From the NCBI RefSeq assembly GCF_003369915.1, contig NW_022881614.1, positions 25,150,336-25,214,335 of the forward strand: DNA of 64,000 nucleotides. Direction: 5' to 3'. This document shows, one piece after another, positions 34,172 through 46,713 of this stretch. The DNA is from Drosophila miranda. Its lineage: Eukaryota > Arthropoda > Insecta > Diptera > Drosophilidae. The notes under the pieces are model-generated. The model was not told where the DNA came from and did not search any database. It saw nothing but the letters and a program-made list of their open reading frames with translations. Both the position numbers and the translations under genes were made by a program. Each line of letters opens with the position of its first letter. Within the stretch, counting starts at the first letter, position 1.

Positions 34172-36463
34172 TTAAAGCATTTGGAATCGATTAATCGCGA
34201 TTTGACGTGATTTGCCTAGCACCTGCGAAGGGTCAAACAAACGCTTAAGTGGTAACCGTACCAAATACTTGCCGTTTCGTTGACGGATGTGAGTTCGTTT
34301 AAAATGCTCCTCGCACCATCGCTCTTCTGGTGTGAGCTGTTTTGCAGAACCGAGATGCTCCATTTCGAAGAATTTCTGGACGAGATTCTCTAGCCTGTTG
34401 TGGTGACATCTAATGGTGACAGCGTGTGAGCGTGTGGAAGTGGCTCGACCAAAGACTATCCAGCCCAGCTGGGTGTGCTGTGCAATTGGATGGTTGTCCT
34501 TTCCTCTGCGGATATCTGAAAGCAGGATCTGTGGGATTACGTCCGCTCACAGCAGAAGATCAATCCGTTGTGATTTGTAGAACCTGGGATCGGCGAGTTC
34601 TATTCCGTTCAAATGAGGACATTGCTGCAATTTGATGGATTTTGAAGGTAATTGCGATGTAAGCGTTTTAAGTATAAACGCAGTATCAATGGTAGTACAA
34701 AACTGCGAAGTACAAGAACTTAATGCCAATTCTGTAGTGTAGGTACACCTGTTCTTGGAGGTGGTCCCAACTCCAGCAATTTCTGCCGAAATTGGATGCC
34801 GCTTGAGGTTGAGAGCCTGCACTGTGTGCTCTGTAATGAGGGTTCCTTCCCAGCCTGAATCCACTAACGCACGTACCACAGCTGATTGGCTAGTGTGGTT
34901 GTGGATTGTGACCAGGGCAGTGGCCAGAAGGACAGTGCTGGGTCCGTGATGCGTTGCCGTAGCGGAGACTAGTTGCGCAGAGTGTGTTCTCACAGACGAG
35001 TCGGTCGCTGCAGACTGTGGATGACCACCGGAACTAGTGTTGGGAACAACTGGGAGAGGCTGTGCAGTGCTCTGAGTAGGAAGTGGGGTCCTAGCGTAGA
35101 GTTGCGTAGGTGTAGCCCTGCCAGATGAGTCGCACGTTGTATACTGCCAGGAGTTACCGGAACGAGCGCTATGGGAGGCTGCGTGAGGCTGTGTTGCCAC
35201 CTGAGCAGGAGTTGGGAAGTGCAGCAGTGTATGGTGTCTTTGACCACACTGCGTGCAGTTCCTTTTACTGGTACATTTTGAAAGTGCATGGGAACGGCTC
35301 AGACAGTTGAGGCATGCCTTTGCATGATCGACGATGGCTTTCCTTGCAAAGCAGTCCTTGGACAAAAGGTCCGGGCAATGCCGAAGATTGTGACTGTCGC
35401 TACAGTAAGGGCAGCGAGTGTGTTCGGCAACCGCAGTCTTGGCGTGGAAACTGTTGTCCTTGTATGTTACGTTGCCAACTGACTTCTTCGGGTGCCTTTG
35501 ATTGACAGGCTGCGGCACAGGTGTCCGCGTCGTGGAGTGGCCTCGATTTTCGAACACATCGATGCTGACGAGACGGTCGTTGAGAAATGATTGTGGCTGA
35601 GAAAATGTGGCAAGTTCGGCAGAGCTACCGAGATGGAGCTCCCAAGCTTGCAGTGTCGTGCTTGGCAGTCTGGAAGTGAGATGATGAGCCATCCAATGCT
35701 GAACATCTAGATTCTTGAAAGCATTGAGACAAACCGTCGCAACATTAAGCATATGTTTTATATCAGCAGACTGCTCCTTTGTCAACTGTGGCAAGTCATA
35801 CAAACCGTTCATATGGTACATAAACTGCAGCCGTTTGTTGTCGTATCGCTTGAGGACGAGACTCCAAGCTGTTGCATAGTTATTTCCCGCAAGCGCCATC
35901 TGCTGAATATCCTCGTCGCGATCCGAGGGAAGAGCTTGCTTCAGGAAATGAAACCTTTGGACGTCGGACAGTTTCTGGTTGTTATGGATGAGTTGAACAA
36001 ATGCATCGTGAAATGCCGGCCAATCCACAAACTTGCCTGTAAATGTCGGTACAGGTAGCTTGGGCAATTGCACTGATGATACAGATGGATTTGCTGGCTC
36101 CGGATTCTGCTGTACCGGTGGTGCTCTTGGACATACATTTTCGTAGGCCTCTGATATGATGCTGAATGCCGTTGTATAGTCTTCATCAAAGCGAAAGGCC
36201 ACTTTGCTGGACACATAACTATGCGTACTTGGACATCGAAGTATTAGTAAACGTTGATGATTTTGCTCAAATTCACCTAAGAACCGTTGCAAAGTTTGTA
36301 AGCGCGTTTGAAAATAAGCTTTTGTTTTCCGATCTGCGCCATCCTTTCTGAAATTACGCACCGTTTGATTAACCCTCGCAATGAGATTTGTCTGTATAAC
36401 ACTGAGATTGTCGATCTCCACCTGAGGATCGGCTTCGAGGTCGTGGGACTCGGCTGTTGACAT
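34172..36463 (-). pseudogene. Partial element D gag and protease (duplicate)
   Basis: Unlike the first copy, this keeps the first zinc knuckle (CPYCSDSHNLRHC, about 35385), and its gag is open from 36463 down to 34547. Protease is VDSGWEGTLIT. A new stop (TGA) at 34549-34547 truncates the end of the protease region; the first copy has a glycine codon there. The stop at 34172 is shared with the first copy. Confidence 0.85.
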
Positions 36464-37006
36464 GTTGCTGTTATATGTGTATGTACCTTTCTCACCCTTA
36501 GTTGCACTCTCTTTGACCTTGTACAAAATACCCACAACGAAACACTTACTCTGGTACTCGGGAGTGCTTCTCTTTGCTTAAAGCGTAGCTTAAGAGAACT
36601 TGCGAGTCGTTGTTGTTGGTGTTGTCCGAGCGGAGAGCAGAAACTGTGCTTCTGTGAGCGTTGAGTTGAGGCCTTGTGTCTAGAGATGATGTGCAGCAAC
36701 AGAACGCTCGTTGGTCTCTTGGTCTCTGCTTTGCACGAGAGAGAGGCTGCTGTCTAACCGTCGGCTTGTGTTGTTGTTGTGTGCTACTGTCCAGGCGCAG
36801 GGCTATCGTCTGGTCTTCTTTGTCCCTGCTTCGTGCGAGAGATAGCGGCTGTTGGATAAACCGTTGGTTTGCGTTGTGTTTGCCGTTTACAGTTGCAGCC
36901 GGTAAAATATGATTTTATTTGTACATTTAACTGAACGCGGAACGAGGTAGAATCATATGCGTATAGTACGAATTAAAACGCGGTTCCCCTCATGGGCCAC
37001 CAATAA
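36464..37006 (-). other. Leader of partial element D (duplicate)
   Basis: Copy of 31572-32114 with one or two base changes. Confidence 0.7.
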
Positions 37007-37370
37007 TTTTGTGAATTCCTCGATACGAGATTTCAATGTTGAGCAGAAATGCTCTGGGGAATCTTTGCGTTTAATAATGTACTACACGATATAGACAATT
37101 CGAGATTTATTCATTTGGACTTCAATCAACTTAAACTTTAATCTTAATCGCGTATAGAGTACAATGTAATGGGTAATACGGGTTTAAGCGCGGCCGGCTG
37201 CAACTGCTAATTGTCGTTGTGATTTCGTCGACACGCAAACGAAGACTCTTCTTGGTGATCGGAGACGAGGTTACGCCGCCCTAGCATGAAACGACGCCGT
37301 TCTCCGAGTGGGCAATCGCAGTTAGAGCGCTCTCACTCTCTTTGTAGTTTAACCCTTAGAAAACCGTCCA
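37007..37370 (-). repeat. LTR of partial element D (duplicate)
   Basis: 364 bp matching 32115-32478. The terminal TGTT has become TTTT and a few nearby bases differ. Confidence 0.85.
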
Positions 37371-38387
37371 ACTACTATATCATGTAGTTTTCGGTAGGGA
37401 ATGAAGGAAATAATCGATGCAGGTAGTACCCATCATGGTATATTGCTAAAGATGGTATTGTTTTTTGTATATTTTGTGAAACTTTCAACGAAGTTCTGTA
37501 AGAAATCCCATGGGATACACATCAAAACAACGAATCGTCTTAAAGAAAGATAAGATATACATATATGTTCCATAAGATTTAGCAACAGATATTAAGAAAT
37601 ATTTTTTAAAATTATTTTTAGCACAAATAATTGTAGAATAAATCTTCCTGAGCGATACTACAATAAATATGGCTCTAAAAACCTATCCAGATCATAAAAT
37701 CGTTGAAAGAAAGCAAATTTAATGGGAATAAAATAATGTAAATTGAAATTTAAAAAGGTTTTATATATAACTATAATAATACTATAACAAATAACCGAAT
37801 AATCGCTCCTATGCGAGTCTTTGTAAGAATAAACTCTCTGTTTCCGAAGATATATGAATAAAACTCAAAGATCCTGTTGTTTCTTATAGTTTCGATCATC
37901 AATTCAGGTAAATTAATATTATTTCCAACATTAGTTCAGGGAAATTCCACCCAAGAGTATCTACATCTGCCACCTTCGCACGTATCTTTTCTTTTATGTT
38001 TTCTGTGCTTTACTGTAGCCCCTGCCCGGCTCTTTTCTTATGTTTGAGTTTTGTAACTGCGCTTTAAAAAGTTTGTTGATTGAATGCAGCCCAGCCCCTG
38101 AGCCCTGCGCCCTGCAATTGTTGCAAAAGGGCAGCCATAAAGTGTCCTTATACCAACACATATGCCTCTCCCCTCCCCTACCCGCACACACCGCACAGAG
38201 AGAGATCCCCAACACCCACTCACAGAATGGAGGAGAGAACACTGAACAGTTTTATAGCTATTCTTTTGTATACTCTGCGGATTAGTTCTTCATTGTTTAG
38301 CTCTCTGGCAGCGTGGCGCTCTGCAGATAGCAGACTGCTCCCCCGCCCCATCACCCTATCCAAACCCATCCACCGATGACAGGAGGA
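37371..38387. other. Host flank right of partial element D (second copy)
   Basis: Matches 32479-33468, with small indels (for example an extra AAAATT block near 37608). The match ends near 38362, after which 25 bp lead into a DINE-1-like element. Confidence 0.7.
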
Positions 38388-40601
38388 AACGAGGGGGAAC
38401 GTTGTGATTTGCTGCGGACACCGCAACTCTACAGTTATACCCGATACTAAGTCAGTATGGCTCTCCTCCGGCAGACGCCGCTAATATTAAACGACACGAC
38501 AAAGAGTGCGTGCGAGAGAGACAGAAAATCAGTCTGAGCGTGACGTCGGGCGCTGCGTAGCCACTGCAAATTGATTTGTTCCTATTGGCTATAAAAATGA
38601 TCTGATCTGATCCAGATTCAGCAATCTGATAGATATGGTCATTATCTATGATTCTGCGTTTTTATACCCGATACTCAAAATGAGTATTGGGGTATATTAG
38701 ATTTGTGGTAAAAGTGGATGTGTGTAACGTCCAGAAGGAATCGTTTCCGACCCCATAAAGTATATATATTCTTGATCAGCATCAATAGCCGAGTCGATTG
38801 GGCCATGTCTGTCTGTCCGTCTGTCCGTCCGTCCGTCTGTCCGTCCGTCCGTCTGTCCGTCCCCTTCAGCGCCTAGTTCTTAAAGACTATAAGAGCTAGA
38901 GCAACGATGTTTTGGATCCAGACTTCTGTGATATGTCACTGCTACAAAAATATTTCAAAACTTCGCCCCGCCCACTTCCGCCCCCACAAATACGAAAATC
39001 TGTGGCATCCACAATTTTAAAGATATGAGAAAACCAAAAGCGTAGAATTGTAAAGAATTACCATATCTTTAAGACTGCGGAATCTGAATTGGATCGTATT
39101 ATTATTATAGCCAACATCAAGAAAACAATTTCATTTTTTCTCGCCCTGTCTCTCTCTAACACACACGTAGCATAGGTGGCTTTGCTTAGAGTAAAACATT
39201 AGCGCCTAGATCTCAGAGACTATAAAAGCTAGAGCAACCAAATTTGGTATCCATACTCCTAATATATCGGACCGAGACGAGTTTGTTTCAAAATTTCGCC
39301 ACACCCCCTTCCGCCCCCGCAAAGGACGAAAATCTGGAAATATTCACAAATCTCAGAGACAAATTGAGCTAGAGTAAGCAAATTTGGTATCCGCACTCCT
39401 GTTAAATCTCACTATAAAACGTGTATCTCAAAAATTCGCCCCACCCCCTTCCGCCCACACAAAGGACGAAAATCTGTTGCATCCACAATATTGAGGATAT
39501 GAGAAAACTAAAAACGCAGAATCATAGATAATGACCATATCTATCAGATTGATGAATCTGGATCAGATCAGATTATTTTTATAGCCAAAAGGAACAAATC
39601 AAGTTGCACTGGCTACGCAGCGCCCGACGTCACGCTCAGACTGATTTTCTGTCTCTCTCGCACGCACTCTTTGTCGTGTCGTTCAATATAAGCGGCGTCT
39701 GCCGGAGGAGAGCCATACTGACTTAGTATCGGGTATAACTGTAGAGTTGCGGTGTCCGCTGCAACTCACAACGTTCCCCCTCGTTAGTTTTCTCGAATGT
39801 GCAATATTGTGGATGCAACAGATTTTCGTCCTTGGTGTGGGCGGAAGGGGGTGGGGTGCAATTTTGAGATACACGTTTTATTGTAAGCTCTTACAGGAGT
39901 GCGGATACCAAATTTGGTTACTCTAGCCTTAATAGTCTCTGAGATTTTTGAATATCCCCAGATTTTCGTCCTTTGCGGGGGCGGAAGGGGGTGTGGCGAA
40001 ATTTTGAAACAAACTCGTCTCGGTCCGATATATTAGGAGTGTGGATACCAAATTTGGTTGCACTAGCTTTTGTAGTCTCTGAGATCTAGGCGCTAATGTT
40101 TTACTCTAAGCAAAGCCGCCTATGCTACGTGTGTGTTAGAGAGAGACAGGGCGAGAACAAATGAAATTGTTTTCTTGATTCTGGCTATAATAATTATACG
40201 ATCTGGTTCAGATTTTGCACTCTAGAAGATATAGTCATCTTCTACGATTCTGCGTTTTTAGTTTTCTCGTATCGTCGAAATTGTGGATGCCACAGATTTT
40301 CGCCCTTTGTGGGGGCGGAAGTGGGCGGGGCAAAGTTTTGAAATATTCTTGTAGCAGTGACATATCACAGAAGTCTGGATCCAAAACATCGTTGCTCTAG
40401 CTATTATAGTCTTTGAGCACTAGGCGCTGAAGGGGACGGACAGACGGACAGACAGACAGGGCTCAATCGACTCGGCTATTGATGCTGATCAAGAATATAT
40501 ATACTTTATGGGGTCGGAAACGATTCCTTCTGGACGTTACACACATCCACTTTTACCACAAATCTAATATACCCCAATACTCATTTTGAGTATCGGGTAT
40601 A
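38388..40601 (-). mobile_element. DINE-1-like element split by another copy
   Basis: Its two parts are 38388-38662 and 39786-40601. The GCGTTTT / AGTTTTCTCG sequence, continuous in other copies, is interrupted at 38662. It ends at the TATACCC hairpin and is followed by the 180-bp host segment. Confidence 0.75.
38663..39785 (+). mobile_element. DINE-1-like element nested in the one above
   Basis: A full copy, TATACCCGATACTC to CCCCCTCGTT, with both terminal hairpins and a (GTCY)n block (38806-38862). It is in the opposite orientation to its host element. Confidence 0.8.
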
Positions 40602-41204
40602 AAAACAGAAACAGAATCTAAATCAGAATCAGGGAAGGGCAAGGAGGGGCAGGCAGGGGTGGAGCTGGGGGATAAATGCAAGAAGAAAATGCATTGCAAC
40701 TTATCAGGGCGGAATATAGTCGTACTCTGGTGGAATGGTGCCACATATATTCGCCGTGTGTGTGAGTGTGTGTGTGTGTGTGCCACACCGCTGCTAAGTA
40801 GTTTCCGAGGGCGTGGCAGATGGCATAGCTAACTAGCTGGAAGCCCAGCTCTCAGCTCTCAGCTCGGAATAGATTTGGTTTCCATGAATAAAATATTCAC
40901 CAGTTTCAGGAGTTCAAAGCGGTTCGAGGATAAGTGGCCAAAGGTTGGATACGGCTTCTGTTTGTTTTTGTTTTTGCACGGAAATATATGTATGGGGGAA
41001 AGGATCATCGGAAATGATTGGGGAATTTCCAAGCTGTGCAAAATATTACTAGCAGGATTGACATCTCCCCCAAAGCCCCCTCCGCCGCATGATTTCCAAC
41101 AGAAAATCGAATATTTGTGGGTTTTTGCGTTTCTTAATTGGTCTATAATCGATGGAATCGTTCTAGGATCTAGGAAAGTATTCTAGCCACAGGGAGAAAA
41201 GGAA
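40602..41204. other. 180-bp host segment (copy 3) and polo spacer
   Basis: 40602-40790 matches 3427-3607. From about 41080 the sequence matches the spacer between polo copies (compare 56160-56260), including TCTATAATCGATGG. Between these lies about 290 bp seen nowhere else in the window, with no clear exon. Confidence 0.65.
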
Positions 41205-42311
41205 ACGAGGGGGAACGTTGTGAGTTGCTGCGGACACCGCAACTCTACGATTATACCCGATACTAAGTCAGTATGGCTCTCCTCCGGCAGAAGCCGCTTA
41301 TATTAAACGACACGACAAAGAGTGCGTGCGAGAGAGACAGAAAATCAGTCTGAGCGTGACGTCGGGCGCTGCGTAGCCACTGCAAATTGATTTGTTCCTA
41401 TTGGCTATAAAAATGATCTGATCTGATCCAGATTCAGCAATCTGATAGATATGGTCATTATCTATGATTCTGCGTTTCTATTTTTTTCGAATGTGCAATA
41501 TTGTGGATGCATTAGATTTTCGTTCTTTGTGTGGGCGGAAGGGGGTGGGGCTAAATTTTGAGATACACGTTTTATAGTAAGATCTAACAGAAGTGCGGAT
41601 ACCAAATTTGGTTACTCTAGCCTTAATAGTCTCTGAGATTTTTGAATATCCCCAGATTTTCGTCCTTTGCGGGGGCGGAAGGGGGTGTGGCGAAATTTTG
41701 AAACAAACTCGTCTCGGTCCGATATATTAGGAGTATGGATACCAAATTTGGTTGCACTAGCTTTTGTAGTCTCTGAGATCTAGGCGCTAATGTTTTACTC
41801 TAAGCAAAGCCGCCTATGCTACGTGTGTGTTAGAGAGAGACAGGGCTAGAAAAAATGAAATTGTTTTCTTGATGCTGGCTATAATAATAATACGATCGAA
41901 TTGAGATTACGCAGTCTTAAAGATATGGTCATTCTCTACAATTCTACGTTTTTGGTTTTCTCGTATCGTCGAAATTGTGGATGCCACAGATTTTCGCCCT
42001 TTGTGGAGGCGGAAGTGGGCGGGGCAAAGTTTTGAAATATTCTTGTAGCAGTGACATATCACAGAAGTCTGGATCCAAAACATCGTTGCTCTAGCTCTTA
42101 TAGTCTTTGAGCACTAGGCGCTGAAGGGGACGGACAGACGGACAGACGGACGGACGGACAGACAGACAGGGCTCAATCGACTCGGCTATTGATGCTGATC
42201 AAGAATATATATACTTTATGGGGTCGGAAACGATTCCTTCTGGACGTTACACACATCCACTTTTACCACAAATCTAATATACCCCAATACTCATTTTGAG
42301 TATCGGGTATA
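41205..42311 (-). mobile_element. DINE-1-like element in polo spacer upstream of copy 2
   Basis: A full copy with both hairpin ends, a GA tract at 41830-41850 and a (GTCY)n block (42128-42168). It splits the polo spacer: the AGCCACAGG side is left of it and AAATGCCC(T)TAAGAGCTTACC right of it. Confidence 0.8.
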
Positions 42312-43351
42312 AAAAGAGAAATGCCCTTAAGAGCTTACCATTCGGAAATATTTAATCGCCATGAGGGGCCTTAGAAGTCCACCTTCAAAGCCAGGCAGAA
42401 ATGCTAGCCGACTGAGGGGTGCTACTGCATGACGCGCGAAGGTACGAAGGTTACCGATTGCTTCAATTCTCTTTTGGGCTATTCTTCGCCTTGGACGGCG
42501 GCCCCGATGCCTACACAGCTTCGTCTCGGCTCGTCAATGCCTTGGGCAGCGAAGTCGGTCCACAGCATCCAATAGCAAAATACACAGTCTTTGGCGAGAC
42601 TTACTTTTCGGTCCGAAGAATGCACAGCCTTTGATAGAATCTTTCTCATCTTTCTTTGGAATCAGAATCTTTAACAGCATTCCCCAATATGCTCAAAGAT
42701 CATCCAAAAACTAACCATTTCTTCGTAATTTCCGTAACTTCTGCTTCATAATTCATCCTTAGACCATCTCAACAGTTTCCCCCTTCTTTGGTCACCACAT
42801 TCTAAGCCACTTTTGATGTTTTCTGGTAGAACGTTTCATTATCCTTAGGCCCATTCACAGGGATCTACTTGAACATTTCCATTTAGTCCTTGCTGCACTC
42901 CAGGGGGACATTAAAGTGGGGGAGACCGACCCCCCCTCCCCCGCCGCGGAACCAAACAACACATTTTCCACATTTTCACTTAGTTATTACGTTTTATTTG
43001 CTTATTTATGGGCTCTGCTGTTCTGCTCTCTCTCTCTCTCTCTCTTTACCATTTCCATTCAATTGTTGGCGGAGGCTATTGACAAAAATATTACCCGTAC
43101 CCACCCTCTGGGGCAGACTCCCCCCCATCGAGTTGGCTTTTGTTATGATTATTTTGTTGTGTGTCGTCAGAGGAGGCTAGTCGTCCAGTGTCGTTTCAAT
43201 TGCCACAACTCGAACGGTTTTCGGAGCGTTTTTGGAACTATTTTTCGTGAACTTGTGAACTGTGAGCAGTGGCATTGATCTCTTAATCGGTTTCGTCGGG
43301 AACGCACTTTTCTCGACTTTTTTCGTGTGTTCGCGTGAACGCCAAGGCAAA
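42312..43351 (+). promoter_or_regulatory. 5' flank and 5' UTR of polo copy 2 (type without 19-bp insert)
   Basis: Spacer with a conserved block (AACGGTTTTCGGAGCG at about 43211) about 140 bp before the ATG. A CT microsatellite lies at 43026-43045. The 5' UTR frame is open upstream but contains no in-frame ATG. The flank lacks the 19-bp TACATAGGCATTTAGATCG insert found before copies 3, 5 and 7. Confidence 0.6.
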
Positions 43352-45227
43352 ATGTACGAAAAACCGGAGGATAAAAACACAGATATACCGGATAGTCTCT
43401 ACGACTCGAAGCTACACCGGACGTACAAGCGTTTGAGTTTCTTTGGAAGGGGCAACTTTGCCAAGTGCTACGAAATCATCGATGTGGAGACCGACGATGT
43501 TTTTGCCGGCAAAATCGTATCAAAGAAGCTGATTATCAACAACCACCAGAAGGAGAAGATGGTTCAGGAGATCGCCATTCACCGTAGTCTCAATCATCCG
43601 AACATAGTGAAGTTCCACAGCTATTTCGATGATATCCAGAACATATACATTGTCCTGGAGCTGTGCAAGAAGCGGGTAAGTACGCCGAGAATCCAGCATA
43701 GCATAAGGGATGACAACCCGCCTCTTTTGCCCGTCAGTCGCTGATGGAGCTGCACAAGCGCCGCAGAAGCATCACGGAGTACGAGTGCCGCTACTACATT
43801 TACCAGATCGTCCAAGGCGTCAAGTATCTGCACGACAAGTGCATCATCCATCGCGACTTGAAGCTGGGAAACCTGTTCCTGAACGATATGCTGCACGTGA
43901 AGATTGGCGACTTTGGCCTGGCCACACGCATCGAGTACGAGGGCGAACGCAAGAAGACTCTGTGCGGCACCCCCAACTACGTTGCCCCAGAGATTCTCAA
44001 CAAGAAGGGGCACTCGTTCGAGGTGGACATATGGTCCATTGGCTGCGTCATGTACACTTTGTTGGTAGGCCAACCCCCGTTCGAGACCAAATCGCTGAAG
44101 GACACTTACTCAAGGATCAAGAAGTGCGAGTACCGTGTGCCCACCTACTTGCGAAAGCCCGCTGCGGATATGGTGATCTCCATGCTCCAGCCGGACCCCA
44201 GCTGCCGGCCAGCCATTGGCCAGTTGCTGAACTACGACTTCCTGAAGGGCTCGAGGGTGCCAACGTCCTTGCCAAGCTCTTGCCTGGCCATGGCTCCGCG
44301 CATTGCCCTCAACGACACCATCGGGGACCCCACTCATCGCCAGCCACTGATGCAGATGTACGGCGTTAGGGTGGAGGCCAACCTGCACGACACCATCACT
44401 GCTTCATTCCAGCTGTGCCGCCACAACGAGGACTACCGCAGCGACATTGAGAGCTTGCACCAGCAGCTCACCCATCTGATCAACAAGAAGGTTTGTACTT
44501 GTTTCCGTAAGAGAATTGTGTATTCATCTCGTGCCCACAGCCGTGCCTGCTGCCAGGCAATCTCGGGGACGAGAATACCGATCCTGCGGCACAGCCGCTC
44601 TTCTGGATATCCAAGTGGGTCGACTACAGCGACAAGTACGGCTTCGGCTATCAGCTCCTCGACGAGGGCATTGGCATTATGTTCAACGACACAACCAAAC
44701 TGATTCTGCTTCCCAATCACATCAACGTCCACTATATAGACAAGGACGGAAAGGAGAGCTACATGACAACGAGCGATTACTGCAAGACGCTGGAAAAGAA
44801 GATGAAGCTGCTGTCCTACTTCCAGCGCTACATGATCGAGCATCTCGTGATTGCTGGAGCCGACAATGTGAACATCGAGAGTGACCAGGTATCGCGTCTG
44901 CCCCATTTGCACTCCTGGTTCCGCACAACCTGTGCCGTGGCCATGCATCTGACCAACGGCACCGTACAGGTAGCCCCATACAAATAGAGCTCTCCCTTTT
45001 AGGCTTTTACCCAAAAGTATTCCTCATTTCAGCTCAATTTCTCGGATCACATGAAGCTCATTCTTTGCCCGCGTCTGAGTGCCATTACGTACATCGATCG
45101 CGAGAAGAACTTCCGCACATATCGCTTCTCGACCATCGCGGAGAACGGTGTGTCCAAAGATGTGTATCCAAAGATACGCTATGCCCAAGAAAAACTTCGC
45201 AAAATGCTGGAGAAGATGTTTGATTAA
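43352..45227 (+). CDS. polo: polo-like serine/threonine kinase, copy 2, intact
   Basis: Exons 43352-43675, 43738-44490, 44541-44969 and 45033-45227 give 566 residues. The kinase core is complete: GRGNFAKC, K54, HRDLK, DFG, T182 and APE. The polo boxes keep KWVDYSDK and SDHMKL. Differences from the other copies include Y2, S29 in place of R, and L for C in QLCDEG of polo box 1. Introns are GT/AG; intron 2 is only 50 bp with a weak GTTTGT donor, and retaining it would shift the frame. A DINE-1-like element starts 80 bp after the stop (45307) and displaces the usual AATAAA signal, so transcript ends may differ. It is the first of six tandem plus-strand copies. Confidence 0.9.
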
Positions 45228-45306
45228 TTCCAGCTCTCCCATCTACCCATTCCAACAATCCTAGTTTCTGTTTCTGTTAAAATTTATTTTTACTGTTGAA
45301 TGTTTT

Positions 45307-46410
45307 TATACCCGATACTCAAAATGAGTATTGGGGTATATTAGATTTGTGGTAAAAGTAGATGTGTGTAACGTCCAGAAGGAATCGTTTCCGACCCCAT
45401 AAAGTTTATATGTTCTTGATCAGCATCAATAGCCGAGTCGATTGAGCCATGTCTGTCTGTCCGTCTGTCCGTCCGTCCGTCTGTCCGTCTGTCCGTCCCC
45501 TTCAGCGCCTAGTGCTCAGAGACTATAAGAGCTAGAGCAACGATGTTTTGTATCCAGACTTCTGTGATATGTCGCTGCTACAAAAATATTTCAAAACTTC
45601 GCCCCGCCCACTTCCGCCCCCACAAAGGACGAAAATCTGTGGCATCCACATTTTTAAAGATACGATAAAGCCAAAAATGCAGAATCGTAGAGGAGGACTA
45701 TATGTTCTAAAGTGTAAAATCTCAACCAGATCGTATGATTATTATAGCCAGAATCAAGAAACCAATTTCATTCTTTCTCGCTCTGTCTCTCTCTAACACA
45801 CAGGTTTCATGGTCGGCTTTGCCAATTGCAAAATATGAGTTCAAGGATCTCAGAACCAGAGCAACCAAATTTGGTATCCACACTCCTGTGATATCGGACC
45901 TTGACCGTTTCGTGTCCAAATTTCGCCACACCCCCTTCCGCCCCCGCAAAGGACGAAAATCTGGGGCATCCACAAATCTCAGAGACTATTAAAGCTAGAG
46001 TAACCAAATTTGGTATCCGCACTTCTGTTAGATCTCACTATAAAAAGTTTATCTCAGAATTTCGCCCCACCCCCTTCCGCCCCCACAAAGGACGAAAATC
46101 TGTTGCATCCACAATATTGCAGATTTAGAAAACTAAAAACGCAGAATCATAGATAATGACCATATCTATCAGACTGCTGAATCTGGATCAGATCGGATCA
46201 TTTTTATACCCAAAAGGAACAAATCAATTTGCACTGGCTACGCAGCGCCCGACGTCACGCTCAGACTGATTTTCTGTCTCTCTCGCACGCACTCTTTGTC
46301 GTGTCGTTTAATATTAGCGGCGTCTGCCGGAGGAGAGCCATACTGACTAAGTATCGGGTATAACTGTAGAGTTGCGGTGTCCGCAGCAACTCACAACGTT
46401 CCCCCTCGTT
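45307..46410 (+). mobile_element. DINE-1-like element in 3' UTR of polo copy 2
   Basis: A full copy, TATACCC hairpin to CCCCCTCGTT, with (GTCY)n at 45453-45496. It is inserted after GTTGAATGTTTT. The same insertion point is used after copy 7 (62754). Confidence 0.8.
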
Positions 46411-46431
46411 TGTTTTTAGTTCCCTGTTTTT

Positions 46432-46713
46432 TATACCCGATTCTCAAAATGAGTATTGGGGTATATTAGATTTGTGGTAAAAGTGGATGTGTGTAACGTC
46501 CAGAAGGAATCGTTTCCGACCCCATAAAGTATATATATTCTTGATCAGCATCAATAGCCGAGTCGATTGAGCCCTGTCTGTCTGTCCGTCTGTCCGTCCG
46601 TCCGTCCGTCCGTCCCCTTCAGCGCCTAGTGCTCAAAGACTATAAGATCTAGAGCAACGATGTTTTGGATCCAGACTTCTGTGATATGTCACTGCTATAA
46701 AAATATTTCAAAA
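46432..46713 (+). mobile_element. DINE-1-like element, truncated
   Basis: Only the first 280 bp, to AATATTTCAAAA. It is then joined directly to polo spacer (TCGGTCCGAAG). The junction removed the 3' UTR end and the first part of the spacer between copies 2 and 3. Confidence 0.75.

Larger units (their letters stand above)
33469..37370 (-). mobile_element. Partial element D, made by tandem duplication
   Basis: Equivalent to 28720-32478: the N-terminal part of RT, all of gag-protease, the leader and the right LTR. It has no 3' half and no left LTR. The host flank beyond its LTR is the same as beyond 32478, so it is a copy of a genomic segment and not a separate insertion. Confidence 0.9.

Noticed and set aside
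33469-37370. An independent fourth BEL/Pao insertion
   Set aside because: The host flank beyond its LTR equals that beyond element D and it has no left LTR, so it is a segmental duplicate.
38806-38862. GTCY tetranucleotide blocks as a CRISPR array or satellite
   Set aside because: There is no repeat-spacer structure and the DNA is eukaryotic. They are the internal microsatellite of DINE-1/mini-me-type elements.
43262-43351. In-frame N-terminal extension of polo upstream of the ATG
   Set aside because: The frame is open but begins with GTG and has no ATG; the known polo start and the CAAAATG context fit 43352 and its equivalents.
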